Shown: in pieces, positions 26,755 to 35,532 of the stretch
Numbering within the stretch: position 1 is the stretch's first letter
Layout: each line of letters starts with the position of its first letter
Assembly (NCBI GenBank): GCA_002373975.1
Contig: DFKZ01000056.1
Coordinates: 92,112 to 156,111 of the forward strand
Direction of reading: 5' to 3'
Origin: Lachnospiraceae bacterium UBA3632
Lineage (GTDB): Bacteria > Bacillota > Clostridia > Lachnospirales > Lachnospiraceae
DNA: 64,000 nt
Notes under the pieces: model-generated
Seen by the model: only the letters and a program-made list of their open reading frames with translations
The model's database searches: none
Told to the model about the DNA's origin: nothing
Made by a program: the position numbers and the translations under genes

Positions 26755-27124
26755 GGGGTAGTAAAGGTTTCGACAGGGGCTTTGAAGCTGGAGAAGCTAT
26801 CCGGTGCGATCCGTTAATCGCAAACCTAAATATAAACGCTGACGAAAATCAGTACGCTCTTGCAGCCTAAGCTGTAGGAGGCTGTCGCTTTAAGCGGCCC
26901 GTCTGTCCCCGTGCACTCACACGCGGGGGTACAGGCGTCAAAGATGTGAGAAACGACGTGCGCTAAGCTTTGCCCGCACGGGCGTATCATGAAGCTACTT
27001 CATCCGGAGGTTTGTCTTTGAACCTCCTCATCGAAGGAAACGGAGCAATCCAAAATCACAGACTATGATAGTAGAAGTACAGGGGATGGGTCTTTGGACA
27101 CGGGTTCGACTCCCGTCTACTCCA
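26755..27124 (+). ncRNA. ssrA: Transfer-messenger RNA (tmRNA)
   Basis: The 5' end GGGGTAG pairs with CTACTCC at the 3' end to form the acceptor stem; GGTTCGACTCC near the 3' end is the T-loop arm. The typical 5' block AAAGGTTTCGACAGGGG is present. The tag reading frame runs from the resume codon GCA (26820) to TAA (26868-26870) and encodes ANLNINADENQYALAA, ending in the ALAA degron recognised by ClpXP. The discriminator A is 27124 and the terminal CCA is not encoded. Several pseudoknot-like GC-rich inverted segments follow the tag. It works with SmpB, encoded immediately upstream. Confidence 0.96.
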
Positions 27125-27282
27125 CTCTTTAAGTTTTTTCAGCATTATTTCCCGGAAGTGGACAGCGTATACTCCGGCAGGAAGTATGGCTATAATATCA
27201 AAAGCCAATTGCTTAAGCTGCTGGTTATATTTCCGGCAGCTTCCGCGCTGGCAGCGTGGATCTGTTCCTTGTTTGTGTAAGG

Positions 27283-29214
27283 TCAGGGGAATATTTTGCC
27301 CAGATTATCTTGGGGCCGCACTGTCATAGTAAATTCCGCAGCCTCTTTCTTAAGCCTGATGCGGTTAAGATCATGATCCCATGAAAGCATAAGGCGTGGA
27401 TCGGTGATACGGAGAGTTTCCTGTGATATGACAGATGCCCCCTTAATTCTGATGATCGCATTCCCGAGAATGAATATGTCAGGATCGTCTGTAACTTTCA
27501 TCTCTTCGTAGGTAATGAAGTTCAGTATTACATCCTTGCAGTCCGAGCTGTCGGTAAGTGTGATGGTTTCAGCGGATGCATCGAGGGTTATGCTTCGGAT
27601 ATATGTGATGTGATCTGTACTGTTATCTGCAGTTTTATCTGCAGCCCGATGATCGGTCTTCAGATAATGAGCATTCTTGAGAGGATAAGCATCCTCAAGA
27701 TGCATTGAGATGGTTTTGATCTCACTGCCAAGATCACATTTCACCGATGTTGCCCGGTACTGTGCGCCGTCCTTCTGATCCATACCCGCGATTGTGGGCA
27801 GATTGTGATACCCGGATTGCATGGTCCAGATATCATATCGGTTTTCGGAGAAGGTCTTTTTTGAATAGGTTTCCACTCCGATATCAACGAACATCGGCTT
27901 TCCATCCATGTACAGGGTAAAGCTGCCCGTATCATTGTGATTGTGGTTGTCGTTATTGTCTCCGGCCTTGGCTGCGAGAACAAAACGGGGCGATCTGGCA
28001 ACCATCAGCCCTACACTTGGATAATATATATCCCGGACGGTAGATTGTGGTCTGCCGTCCGTATTTTTATTGTACAGGAGCACATCACCCGAATGCGCGA
28101 TAGTAAGCACTCTGAGATACAGATTCAGTTTCTGGCTTTCGTCAGCAAAGGGGTCTCCCCGGCTGCAATCCCTGTCAAAGTCACCGGCGGAAGCCTGCAT
28201 AAGCGCCTCAAGCCCACAGGCTTTTCCGAACAGGAACTCCCTTACGCCCATTTTTCCTGCTTTTGCAGCACAGTCGGAAAAGTTTATATAATAGTCCTCA
28301 CATGCGTGAACATTCACGATATAAGAAGCGATATTCTTTATCTTGGGCATTGAAAACATATCGGCCAAAGCATTATCGGTAACGGAATTTAAAATATCCA
28401 TGCAGTGGAAGAGGCACAGCCCTGCATGACGATAATACTGGGCACCTTCATCACAACAGCCGTCATCGCCGTAGTCTTTCATAAAGCAGTCCAGGCTGTA
28501 AGCAGCCTGCTTAATTATTTTACGGCGTTTATCATCATCAAAAGGTAACACAAATGCTGCCAGCAGTACATTCTGCGTGCACCAGGGTGTCCAGTTGCAC
28601 ATGGGCTCATCCCCGTCACCCATCCACCAGAAATGCTCGTTTAGATAGGGGATGATCAGGCGGTCGTTTATCTGATCGTGTATGTGTTTCCCGATCAGAT
28701 CGGAAACACTGTCCAGTTTTTCTTTTAAAAGGTAATATGTTACAGCTAAAAGAGCTGCTGTTTCGCATGCAAAGAGGTCAAGAACAGGCCTTTTTGTATC
28801 CGGCAGTATAATCTGCGGAGTATCCCTTATATAAGAGTTGTGTGCGGGAAGCACCCATGTACTTTCTTCGCTTATGCAGTAAATCCCGTCTATTATCTCA
28901 TTTAAAAACTCTTCATTATCTTCGACAAGCAGCGCTGTGACGAGTGCGCACAGTCGGTGTCTTCTGGAAAAATATTTCTGCTCAAAATCCGAGCGGTTTC
29001 CCGTTCGTACAAACTGCATATAGTCACTTGCGTAGATCGGAGCGTAGGGCTCTGCAAGATACTTCCTGCCTTCGTTTATTAAACGGTCACGGATATCATT
29101 GGATATCTGCAATCCTTCCGATTTAATCCCTGAAAACGGATCATAGGAGAGCAGTGCACCGCTATAATTATTTATTCTGTTCTGAAAGGGCGTATCAAAA
29201 GTACAGTTGTTCAT
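27283..29214 (-). CDS. Heparinase II/III-like polysaccharide lyase
   Basis: A 643-residue protein without a signal peptide, so probably cytoplasmic. Residues about 20-350 are an alpha/alpha toroid (LDLFACETAALLAVTYYLL, WTPWCTQNVLLAAFVLP, DEGAQYYRHAG). The C-terminal half is a beta-sandwich with the strongly conserved metal/catalytic block HNHNDTGSFTLYMDGKP. Heparinase II/III family lyases cleave uronic-acid-containing polysaccharides by beta-elimination, giving unsaturated uronyl ends. The GH88 enzyme encoded on the opposite strand removes exactly such ends. It lies downstream of the YesM/YesN-type genes on the same strand. Confidence 0.8.
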   Translation of the reverse strand: MNNCTFDTPFQNRINNYSGALLSYDPFSGIKSEGLQISNDIRDRLINEGRKYLAEPYAPIYASDYMQFVRTGNRSDFEQKYFSRRHRLCALVTALLVEDNEEFLNEIIDGIYCISEESTWVLPAHNSYIRDTPQIILPDTKRPVLDLFACETAALLAVTYYLLKEKLDSVSDLIGKHIHDQINDRLIIPYLNEHFWWMGDGDEPMCNWTPWCTQNVLLAAFVLPFDDDKRRKIIKQAAYSLDCFMKDYGDDGCCDEGAQYYRHAGLCLFHCMDILNSVTDNALADMFSMPKIKNIASYIVNVHACEDYYINFSDCAAKAGKMGVREFLFGKACGLEALMQASAGDFDRDCSRGDPFADESQKLNLYLRVLTIAHSGDVLLYNKNTDGRPQSTVRDIYYPSVGLMVARSPRFVLAAKAGDNNDNHNHNDTGSFTLYMDGKPMFVDIGVETYSKKTFSENRYDIWTMQSGYHNLPTIAGMDQKDGAQYRATSVKCDLGSEIKTISMHLEDAYPLKNAHYLKTDHRAADKTADNSTDHITYIRSITLDASAETITLTDSSDCKDVILNFITYEEMKVTDDPDIFILGNAIIRIKGASVISQETLRITDPRLMLSWDHDLNRIRLKKEAAEFTMTVRPQDNLGKIFP

Positions 29215-29244
29215 ACGAGCTCCTGTGTATACCGGTCTGTTTTT

Positions 29245-29358
29245 TTATTATCTATTATCAGTTATCTATTACTTATTACCTATTACCTATAATCTCTTTT
29301 AGTGCAGATAATGTTTTATAGTTTGGCTATAGCGCAGATTATTTATGGTTTAGCTATA
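29245..29358. repeat. AT-rich simple repeat and imperfect 28-bp direct repeat
   Basis: Between the lyase and regulator genes. 29245-29293 is built from TATTA(T/C)C-like units (TCTATTA, CTTATTACC, TATTACC). It is followed by two imperfect direct repeats, 29303-29331 and 29333-29358 (GCAGATAATGTTTTATAG... versus GCAGATTATTTATGG..., both ending GCTATA). The second copy overlaps the last codons of the YesN-type gene. No promoter or gene is evident here. Confidence 0.5.
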
Positions 29359-30929
29359 TATTCCGAGGGCGTGACTCCCTGTATCTTCTTAAACACTTTG
29401 CTGAAATAGAATTCAGAGCCGAAATTAAGCGCATCAGCCACCTCATATACTTTAAGGTTCTCGGTCTTAAGCAGCCTCTTTGCTTCCTCGATCTTGCATA
29501 TATTTATGTACTCATTAAAGCCGGTATCGTTGTATTTACTGAACAGCTGGCTTAAGTATGAGGGACTGATGCCGAATATGGCAGCCACCTCATTTAACGA
29601 AAGCTTGTCATGGGTGTGCGAATTAATGTATTTTTTAACATCGGAAACGATATGATTCTTGTAATCCCGGCGTCTTTCCTCGAACAGGTTGTGCATGCAT
29701 TCTCTGTATCTGTCCAGCCAGTCTATGATCTGAGAGACCGAGTTCATGCGGTACAGAGAAAGGTACGAATCGGGAGTATCGCTGAAGTGTTCATTCAGCA
29801 CATCTTCACCGTCGGGAAGTATGGATATAGACAGATATAACAGGTTGCTTGCCAGATCAAGCGCCTGTACGAAGTGTTCCTGATGCTCGTTTAGCAGACT
29901 GCTCAGCCTTGATACCGTGTCGGACAGAAGAGCGGGATCGTAGTCCTCGAATGCGCGTATAAGATCTTTCTTGACCAAAGAGATATTAAATGAATCATGG
30001 GACTGCGCAGTTCCGATATCGGAGCTGAGCACTACGGGTGCATCGTCATTGCACCTTCTGAAGGCAGACCTTGCATACTGGAATGAATCGCAGATGGACA
30101 TGGGTGAAGATACACCTACTCCGATACCGCATTTTATGGTTACATTGTAATAGTTATGAACGCTGGTAAATACCCTGTCAAATAATTCCTTCGGATCGGT
30201 CAGGTTTCCGGAATCGCAGATTATCATGGCAAAATGGGAATTATCAAGAGTGATCATATAACATGGGCTGGTACGCTCCACAAGATTAGAGATCATTCTG
30301 ACACATCCGGCAAAGAGTGCTGTATTCTGCGCGTAGGAAAGAGAGGACTGCTGAGAAGACAGCAGTTCTCCATAGCAGCAAAGATACCGGTCATAATCAA
30401 ATATAAGGCCCAGGTCCTGAGCCTGAAGGCGGAACTGTTCTTCCGATTCAAACAGATCGTGCAGAAGGCTTATCATAAACTTATCGCGCATGCGGTAAAT
30501 AAAAGATGATTCGGTCAAGGCGGAATCACCTGTTTCATCGCTCATGGGACCGATCTTTTCAATGGCATGGTGAAGGGATTCTTTAAGAATCTCTTCGGTA
30601 AGTTCCACTTTTACCAGATACTCGGACGCATCGTACTTGATAGCCTCCCTGGCCATCCAGAATTCCTCATAGCTGGTAAGCATGATAAACACCGGCTTTT
30701 TCTTTCCGTACAGTTCACGGCAGGTCTTGATAAGATTAAGTCCGTCCATGACCGGCATTTTGATATCCGTAAGCACAATGTCGGGCATGTCCTTTTTCAT
30801 GAAAAGGAGAGCTTCCTCGCCGTTTCCCGCCGTACCTGTAACGTCAAGATCCATATTCAGGGATTCTATCATTGATCTTATTCCGATAACTGCCAAAGGC
30901 TCGTCATCCACGATAAGTATTTTATACAT
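29343..30929 (-). CDS. YesN-type response regulator with AraC DNA-binding domain
   Basis: A 528-residue transcription regulator. The REC domain (about 1-120) has the acidic pair VDDE, phospho-acceptor Asp55 (IVLTDIKMPVMDG), the switch residue (IMLTSYEE) and the conserved Lys (EYLVKVEL). A linker of about 300 residues follows. The C-terminal AraC-type double helix-turn-helix (about 425-528) shows LSLNEVAAIFGISPSYLSQLF and VADALNFGSEFYFSKVFKK. Its start overlaps the kinase gene stop by 8 bases. It should activate the divergent glycan operon; a pair of 13-bp direct repeats 20 bp apart upstream of that operon is a plausible binding site. Confidence 0.92.
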   Translation of the reverse strand: MYKILIVDDEPLAVIGIRSMIESLNMDLDVTGTAGNGEEALLFMKKDMPDIVLTDIKMPVMDGLNLIKTCRELYGKKKPVFIMLTSYEEFWMAREAIKYDASEYLVKVELTEEILKESLHHAIEKIGPMSDETGDSALTESSFIYRMRDKFMISLLHDLFESEEQFRLQAQDLGLIFDYDRYLCCYGELLSSQQSSLSYAQNTALFAGCVRMISNLVERTSPCYMITLDNSHFAMIICDSGNLTDPKELFDRVFTSVHNYYNVTIKCGIGVGVSSPMSICDSFQYARSAFRRCNDDAPVVLSSDIGTAQSHDSFNISLVKKDLIRAFEDYDPALLSDTVSRLSSLLNEHQEHFVQALDLASNLLYLSISILPDGEDVLNEHFSDTPDSYLSLYRMNSVSQIIDWLDRYRECMHNLFEERRRDYKNHIVSDVKKYINSHTHDKLSLNEVAAIFGISPSYLSQLFSKYNDTGFNEYINICKIEEAKRLLKTENLKVYEVADALNFGSEFYFSKVFKKIQGVTPSEYIAKP

Positions 30930-32739
30930 CTGTCCTTCTTTCTGAGATCAGTACTTTGATCCTGGTATATTTTCCTAACTCACTTTCAATAAACAGGCCG
31001 TACTGCTCGCCAAATTCGTATTTGAGACGCTTATGTACATTGCTGATCCCGATCTCTTTAAAGAACTCAGAACGGTTTTCGCCTTCACGGTCGTTGAGAA
31101 GAGTAAGACACTGCTCCTCGGGAATGCCCACACCATCGTCCATTACATCAATGCATATATCAGCAGGATCATCACCATGGGGAACATAGTAGGCGTGGAT
31201 ATCTATGGTACCGGTACCGCCTTTGGGCTCAAGCCCGTGGAAGATAGCATTTTCCACAATGGGCTGAAGAGTGAACTTAAGTATCTGGGCATCCATGATC
31301 CTGTCATCATCGACATTTACATTAAGTCGTATCATTCCGCCATAGCGAAGGTTCTGTATGGTGAAATAGTTTTTGACCAGAGACAGCTCTTCCGATATGG
31401 GAACCAGCAATGATGTGCCTTTGGAAATGCTGCGAAGCAGTGACGCCAGGTTGGTGGTCATCTCGGTAATACCCGTCGCGCCCTGAGCCAGGGACATCAT
31501 TTTTATGGAATTAAGCGTGTTATACAAAAAGTGCGGATTTATCTGGCTTTGGAGCATCTTGTATTCGAGATCGCGCTTCTGTTTTTCATTCTCAACACGG
31601 CTGTCGAGGAGCTTTGAAACGCTCTCGGAAAGGTCGTTTATACCTTTTCCTATTTCGCCGATCTCGTGGTCCGACTCTATGGTTTCATCCCTGGAAAAAT
31701 CACCTTCGGATATCCGGCCTATCTTTACGCGGATCCGTGAGAGAGGCTTGTGTATCATATCGTTCATCATCTTTACCATGATAAGGCCTATGCCCACAAG
31801 GCCGATGAGTATGGCCAGCATGATCAGCCAGAAAAGCCCGACCTGTCTGTCGGTTTCCTTGGAGGATACGGTCTGTGCCAGAAAGCATCCGTTCATTAAG
31901 AGGGGATAGACGATAACCGTTCTTTTCCCTTTCGGAGTGTCAACTTTGTATACATTGGTAACATCCGATGACATATCTGACTGATCCTGAAGGATCCTGT
32001 AGCCGGCATCTGTTTCTGTAATGGACGAGCTTTCAAGCCGATAGAGATGTTCGCCCATTCCAAGATACAGGCTGCTGCCTTCCTCCATATAATAGGATGG
32101 AAGCTTGGATGTTATCATGTCACAGGAGATCTCCATAAAAAGAAATCCACCCTGGTTAGAACGGAATTTATAGGAAATCGGTCGTATAAGCGGTATTACA
32201 TATTTGGTGTTTTTACCGCGCAGAAAAGGATCTGCGATTACTCCCTGTGAAAAATCATAATTATCGGCAGAGACCATGGAGTCATAATAGGGAAGATCCT
32301 TGATAATACCGATCAGGTCCACCGAAGTTGAATAGCTGGCCTGACAGGCCTGAAGATAGTGTTCGTCAGTGGCAACTATCACACGGGGCATATAAATACT
32401 GGATGAATTATTCTGATACTCTTCAAACAGACGGTCATAGGTGGCAACACTGAGCACCGAACCGGGTTCCGGGCTTGCCTTGATATATTCCGCAATATCG
32501 GAACTTCCCTGACAGAAGCGGGCCATCCTGTATACGTCCTGTATGTTCTCATTGATGGAATCACCAAGCATCCTGAGATTGGATTCGGTGGAGCTTATCA
32601 GACTGCTCTGCATGTATTTATGAAAAAAGAAATAACTTGCTGCAGTTATGACCAGACACATACCAAGGATGCTGGATAGCGTCGTGAGCATGATCCTTCT
32701 TTGAATTTTGCCTAATTTATGTGTGTTATCCATACGCAT
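30922..32739 (-). CDS. YesM-type sensor histidine kinase
   Basis: A 605-residue membrane kinase. Helix 1 (about 15-37), an extracellular sensor region of about 250 residues and helix 2 (about 290-312) are followed by HAMP (about 313-370), the His_kinase domain (EYKMLQSQINPHFLYNTLNSIKMM, phospho-acceptor His in NPHFLYN) and HATPase (LQPIVENAIFHGLEPK, DDGVGIPEE). This is the LytS/YesM family that pairs with YesN-type regulators. The frame extends to 32787; ATG 32739 is chosen because a TATAAT lies at 32751-32746 just before it, which leaves almost no leader and no ribosome site. It probably senses a bound sugar or binding protein. Confidence 0.9.
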   Translation of the reverse strand: MRMDNTHKLGKIQRRIMLTTLSSILGMCLVITAASYFFFHKYMQSSLISSTESNLRMLGDSINENIQDVYRMARFCQGSSDIAEYIKASPEPGSVLSVATYDRLFEEYQNNSSSIYMPRVIVATDEHYLQACQASYSTSVDLIGIIKDLPYYDSMVSADNYDFSQGVIADPFLRGKNTKYVIPLIRPISYKFRSNQGGFLFMEISCDMITSKLPSYYMEEGSSLYLGMGEHLYRLESSSITETDAGYRILQDQSDMSSDVTNVYKVDTPKGKRTVIVYPLLMNGCFLAQTVSSKETDRQVGLFWLIMLAILIGLVGIGLIMVKMMNDMIHKPLSRIRVKIGRISEGDFSRDETIESDHEIGEIGKGINDLSESVSKLLDSRVENEKQKRDLEYKMLQSQINPHFLYNTLNSIKMMSLAQGATGITEMTTNLASLLRSISKGTSLLVPISEELSLVKNYFTIQNLRYGGMIRLNVNVDDDRIMDAQILKFTLQPIVENAIFHGLEPKGGTGTIDIHAYYVPHGDDPADICIDVMDDGVGIPEEQCLTLLNDREGENRSEFFKEIGISNVHKRLKYEFGEQYGLFIESELGKYTRIKVLISERRTDV

Positions 32740-32855
32740 GAAAGTATTATAACATAATATATGAGGAAAGAATTTGCAAAAAAACATGTATGTAAAAAAA
32801 TGTATATGAAATCTAAAAATATTATATTTAAGAGGAGGGCCGCCCGGATCAATTT

Positions 32856-32925
32856 CATAAAATTATTTTATGGAATCGGAAATTATTTCATGTTTATTTT
32901 TTTACTAAACTGATAAGTTATCAGT
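32856..32925 (+). promoter_or_regulatory. Probable regulator binding region upstream of the glycan operon
   Basis: Three elements lie between the divergent kinase and binding-protein genes. Two 13-bp direct repeats, AAATTATTTTATG (32860-32872) and AAATTATTTCATG (32880-32892), are exactly 20 bp apart, about two helical turns, as AraC-type sites often are. The first also forms a 7-3-7 palindrome (32856-32872). A separate perfect 17-bp palindrome, ACTGATAA-G-TTATCAGT, is at 32909-32925. No strong -35 is seen, in keeping with activator dependence. Confidence 0.5.
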
Positions 32926-32994
32926 GAGGACATCGTCCTGTATTGAAATATCAGTGACATGTTGATCAGGGCTAAACAAAAAGGAGGAAAAGCT

Positions 32995-34377
32995 ATGAAA
33001 AAGAAAGTAATCAGTTTGCTGATGAGCGCAGCAGTAGCTGCATCATTACTTGCCGGATGTGGCGCACAGCCTGCACCCGCACCTGCAACTGAGGCCCCTA
33101 AAACAGAGACAAAGGAAGAGACTCCCGCAGCAGAGGTTAAAGAAGAGACTCCTGCAGCAGAGGAGACAGTGGAAGAGGCAGAGCCTGTTACCCTTAAGTG
33201 GGCGATCTGGGATGAGAGCACCACACAGTACTGGGGTGATATCAAGGCTGCGTATGAAACAGCACACCCCAACGTTACCATCGAGATGGTCGATCTTGGA
33301 TCCACCGATTACATGACCGTTCTTGCAACCGAATTATCAGGATCGGGAAGTGATTTCGATGTAGTTACCATCAAGGATGTACCCGGATATGCAACACTGG
33401 TACAGAAGAACGCCATCATTCCCCTTGACGATTATATCGCAGCTGACGGCGTGGATCTTAGCAAATATGCCGGAGCTACCGATCAGGTAACTGTAGACGG
33501 CAAGCTTTATGAGCTGCCTTTCAGAAACGATTTCTGGGTACTTTTCTACAACAAGGACATCTTTGACGCCGCAGGCGTTGACTATCCTACAAACGACATG
33601 ACCTGGGAAGAGTATGATGAGCTCGCAAGAAAGGTTACCGATACAACATTCGGTTCACAGATCTACGGAACTCATTATCACACCTGGAGATCAACAGTTC
33701 AGCTTTGTGCAGTTCTTGACGGAAAACACTCCATCCTTGATGGAAATTATGATTTCATGAAACCTTATTATGAGATGGTCCTCAATCAGGAAAAAGACGG
33801 CGTGTGCAGAAAGTACACCGATCTTAAGACTGAAGGACTTCACTACTCAGCAGCTTTCTCGGGCGGAGATGTTGCAATGCTTAACATGGGTTCATGGTTC
33901 ATCGCTACTATGATGACCAACCTTAAGTCAGGCGAGTATGATTCTTCACTGTGCGGCAACTGGGGTATTGTTAAGTATCCTCATGCAGACGGTGTTCCCG
34001 CAGGTTCTACACTCGGTACCATCACCGGTCTTGCAGTTACATCAGCAAGTGATACTCCCGATGCAGCATGGGATTTCGTAAAGTGGGTAAGCGGTGAGGA
34101 AGGTGCAGCTGTTATGGCTTCATCCGGTAACTTCCCTGCAATCATGACCGACGAAGTTAAGGAAGCAATCACAAGCCTTGACGGATTCCCGACTGATGAG
34201 GCATCCAAGGAAGCTCTCAACGTATCAAACCTCTACCTTGAAGTTCCTTACGGTGAGAACGTATCCGAGATCAACTCTATCCTCGACAGCTATCACGGAT
34301 CTATAATGACCGGCGAGATGAGCATCGATGACGGAATTGCAGCAATGAATGAAGAAGTTTCTGCGCTCCTTAAATAA
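32995..34377 (+). CDS. Sugar-binding lipoprotein of an ABC importer
   Basis: A 460-residue lipoprotein. The signal peptide ends in the lipobox (LLAG|CGAQ). A Pro/Ala/Glu-rich spacer (about 25-60, with repeats of KEETPAAE) is followed by a family 1 extracellular solute-binding domain (LKWAIWDESTTQYWGDI, LPFRNDFWVLFYNKDIFDAAG, MLNMGSWF). It would capture oligosaccharide for the two permeases encoded next. The start is fixed by AAGGAGG at 32981-32987, although the frame is open from 32959. A stem-loop follows the stop, probably keeping its transcript level above that of the permeases. Confidence 0.93.
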   Translation: MKKKVISLLMSAAVAASLLAGCGAQPAPAPATEAPKTETKEETPAAEVKEETPAAEETVEEAEPVTLKWAIWDESTTQYWGDIKAAYETAHPNVTIEMVDLGSTDYMTVLATELSGSGSDFDVVTIKDVPGYATLVQKNAIIPLDDYIAADGVDLSKYAGATDQVTVDGKLYELPFRNDFWVLFYNKDIFDAAGVDYPTNDMTWEEYDELARKVTDTTFGSQIYGTHYHTWRSTVQLCAVLDGKHSILDGNYDFMKPYYEMVLNQEKDGVCRKYTDLKTEGLHYSAAFSGGDVAMLNMGSWFIATMMTNLKSGEYDSSLCGNWGIVKYPHADGVPAGSTLGTITGLAVTSASDTPDAAWDFVKWVSGEEGAAVMASSGNFPAIMTDEVKEAITSLDGFPTDEASKEALNVSNLYLEVPYGENVSEINSILDSYHGSIMTGEMSIDDGIAAMNEEVSALLK

Positions 34378-34395
34378 GCGCTGAATGAACGGACG

Positions 34396-34425
34396 GAAAA
34401 GGTGGGATCAAACGCCCACCTTTTC
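34396..34425 (+). promoter_or_regulatory. Intra-operon stem-loop after the binding-protein gene
   Basis: An 11-bp perfect stem (34396-34406 with 34415-34425), loop of 8, lying in the 89-bp gap between the binding protein and first permease genes. The short T-run (4) suggests partial termination or 3' end protection, as is common after binding-protein genes. Confidence 0.6.
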
Positions 34426-34466
34426 TCGGATTAAAAGTAATTAAGATCTGACGGAGAGACTGACAG

Positions 34467-35528
34467 ATGAGTAATATGACAGGAACATCCAAAAGTATAC
34501 AGATAGAAGATCTGCAGAACGCTCTTACCGAAACAATAGAAAGAGTGCATGCGGAAAAGGATGATCGCAAAAAGAAAAAGCTGATACTTCAGATATCCAA
34601 ATATAACAGTAAGCTCAATAAGCTAAAGAGCGGAAAACTGCTGAGCAGACAGGCTAAGAGGGATCTTATCGCGTATTCCTTCATCGCTCCCAATTTCATC
34701 GGATTCTGTGTATTTACGCTGATTCCCATCGTGTTTGCGTTTGCGCTTGCATTTATGAAGTGGGACGGCTCCAATCCCATCACTTTCGAAGGCCTTAACA
34801 ACTTTAAGAGGTTGTTTGGGGACACATTCTTTAAGGCAGCACTTAAGAACACCATAATCTATTGTGTCGGAACTGTGCCGCTTACCATGGTCGCCTCTTT
34901 GGCACTGGCCATAATCCTCAATCAGAAAGTGGTAGGCCGTGGAATATTCAGAACGCTGGCATTTTTCCCCTATGTAGCATCGCTTGTAGCTATCACATCT
35001 GTCTGGAAAATGCTGTTTCATCCGTCAAAAGGACCTATCAATAACATTCTTTACACATTTTTCCATGTACCTCAGGAGAGTCTCCCTCAATGGTTTTCGG
35101 GCAGCTTATGCGTAATTTCGATGATACTTTTCTCCGTATGGAAATATATGGGGTATTATATGGTCATCTATCTTGCGGGACTGCAGGGAATACCGGGGGA
35201 ACTCTACGAAGCTGCAGCGCTTGACGGAGCGGGCACGTGGAAGCAGTTCAAGTATATTACCTGGCCTCAGCTCAGTTCTACCACATTTTTTGTTGTCGTA
35301 ATGCTTACGATCAACTGCTTTAAAGTATATGATATCGCTGTCATGCTGGCAGGCGGAGGAAGCGGTGAGCTTACCACCTCAGCTACGGTACTCGTATATT
35401 ACATTTATCAGAAAGCCTTTATTGACTGGGATCTCGGTTATTCGAGTGCGGTTGCCATGGTATTGTTCCTGATGGTACTGGTCGTAACCATCATCCAGTT
35501 CAGGGGACAGGCAAGGAAGGAGGCATAA
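34467..35528 (+). CDS. Carbohydrate ABC importer permease (MalF/UgpA type)
   Basis: A 353-residue membrane protein. A charged cytoplasmic N-terminus of about 65 residues, partly coiled coil (LQNALTETIERVHAEKDDRKKKK), is followed by six helices. The EAA loop reads EAAALDGAGTWKQFKYITWPQL, close to consensus. It forms the pore with the product of the next gene, which starts 4 bp after its stop. No ATPase is encoded in the locus. Confidence 0.92.
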   Translation: MSNMTGTSKSIQIEDLQNALTETIERVHAEKDDRKKKKLILQISKYNSKLNKLKSGKLLSRQAKRDLIAYSFIAPNFIGFCVFTLIPIVFAFALAFMKWDGSNPITFEGLNNFKRLFGDTFFKAALKNTIIYCVGTVPLTMVASLALAIILNQKVVGRGIFRTLAFFPYVASLVAITSVWKMLFHPSKGPINNILYTFFHVPQESLPQWFSGSLCVISMILFSVWKYMGYYMVIYLAGLQGIPGELYEAAALDGAGTWKQFKYITWPQLSSTTFFVVVMLTINCFKVYDIAVMLAGGGSGELTTSATVLVYYIYQKAFIDWDLGYSSAVAMVLFLMVLVVTIIQFRGQARKEA

Positions 35529-35532
35529 GAAT

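Noticed and set aside
27065..27280. 71-residue plus-strand frame after smpB
   Set aside because: Its first 60 bases lie inside the tmRNA 3' end and the rest has no ribosome site or family likeness; probably chance or a decayed remnant.
32837..32845. GGGC-C-GCCC palindrome near the divergent promoter
   Set aside because: Too short and without a T-run; not enough to call a terminator or operator.
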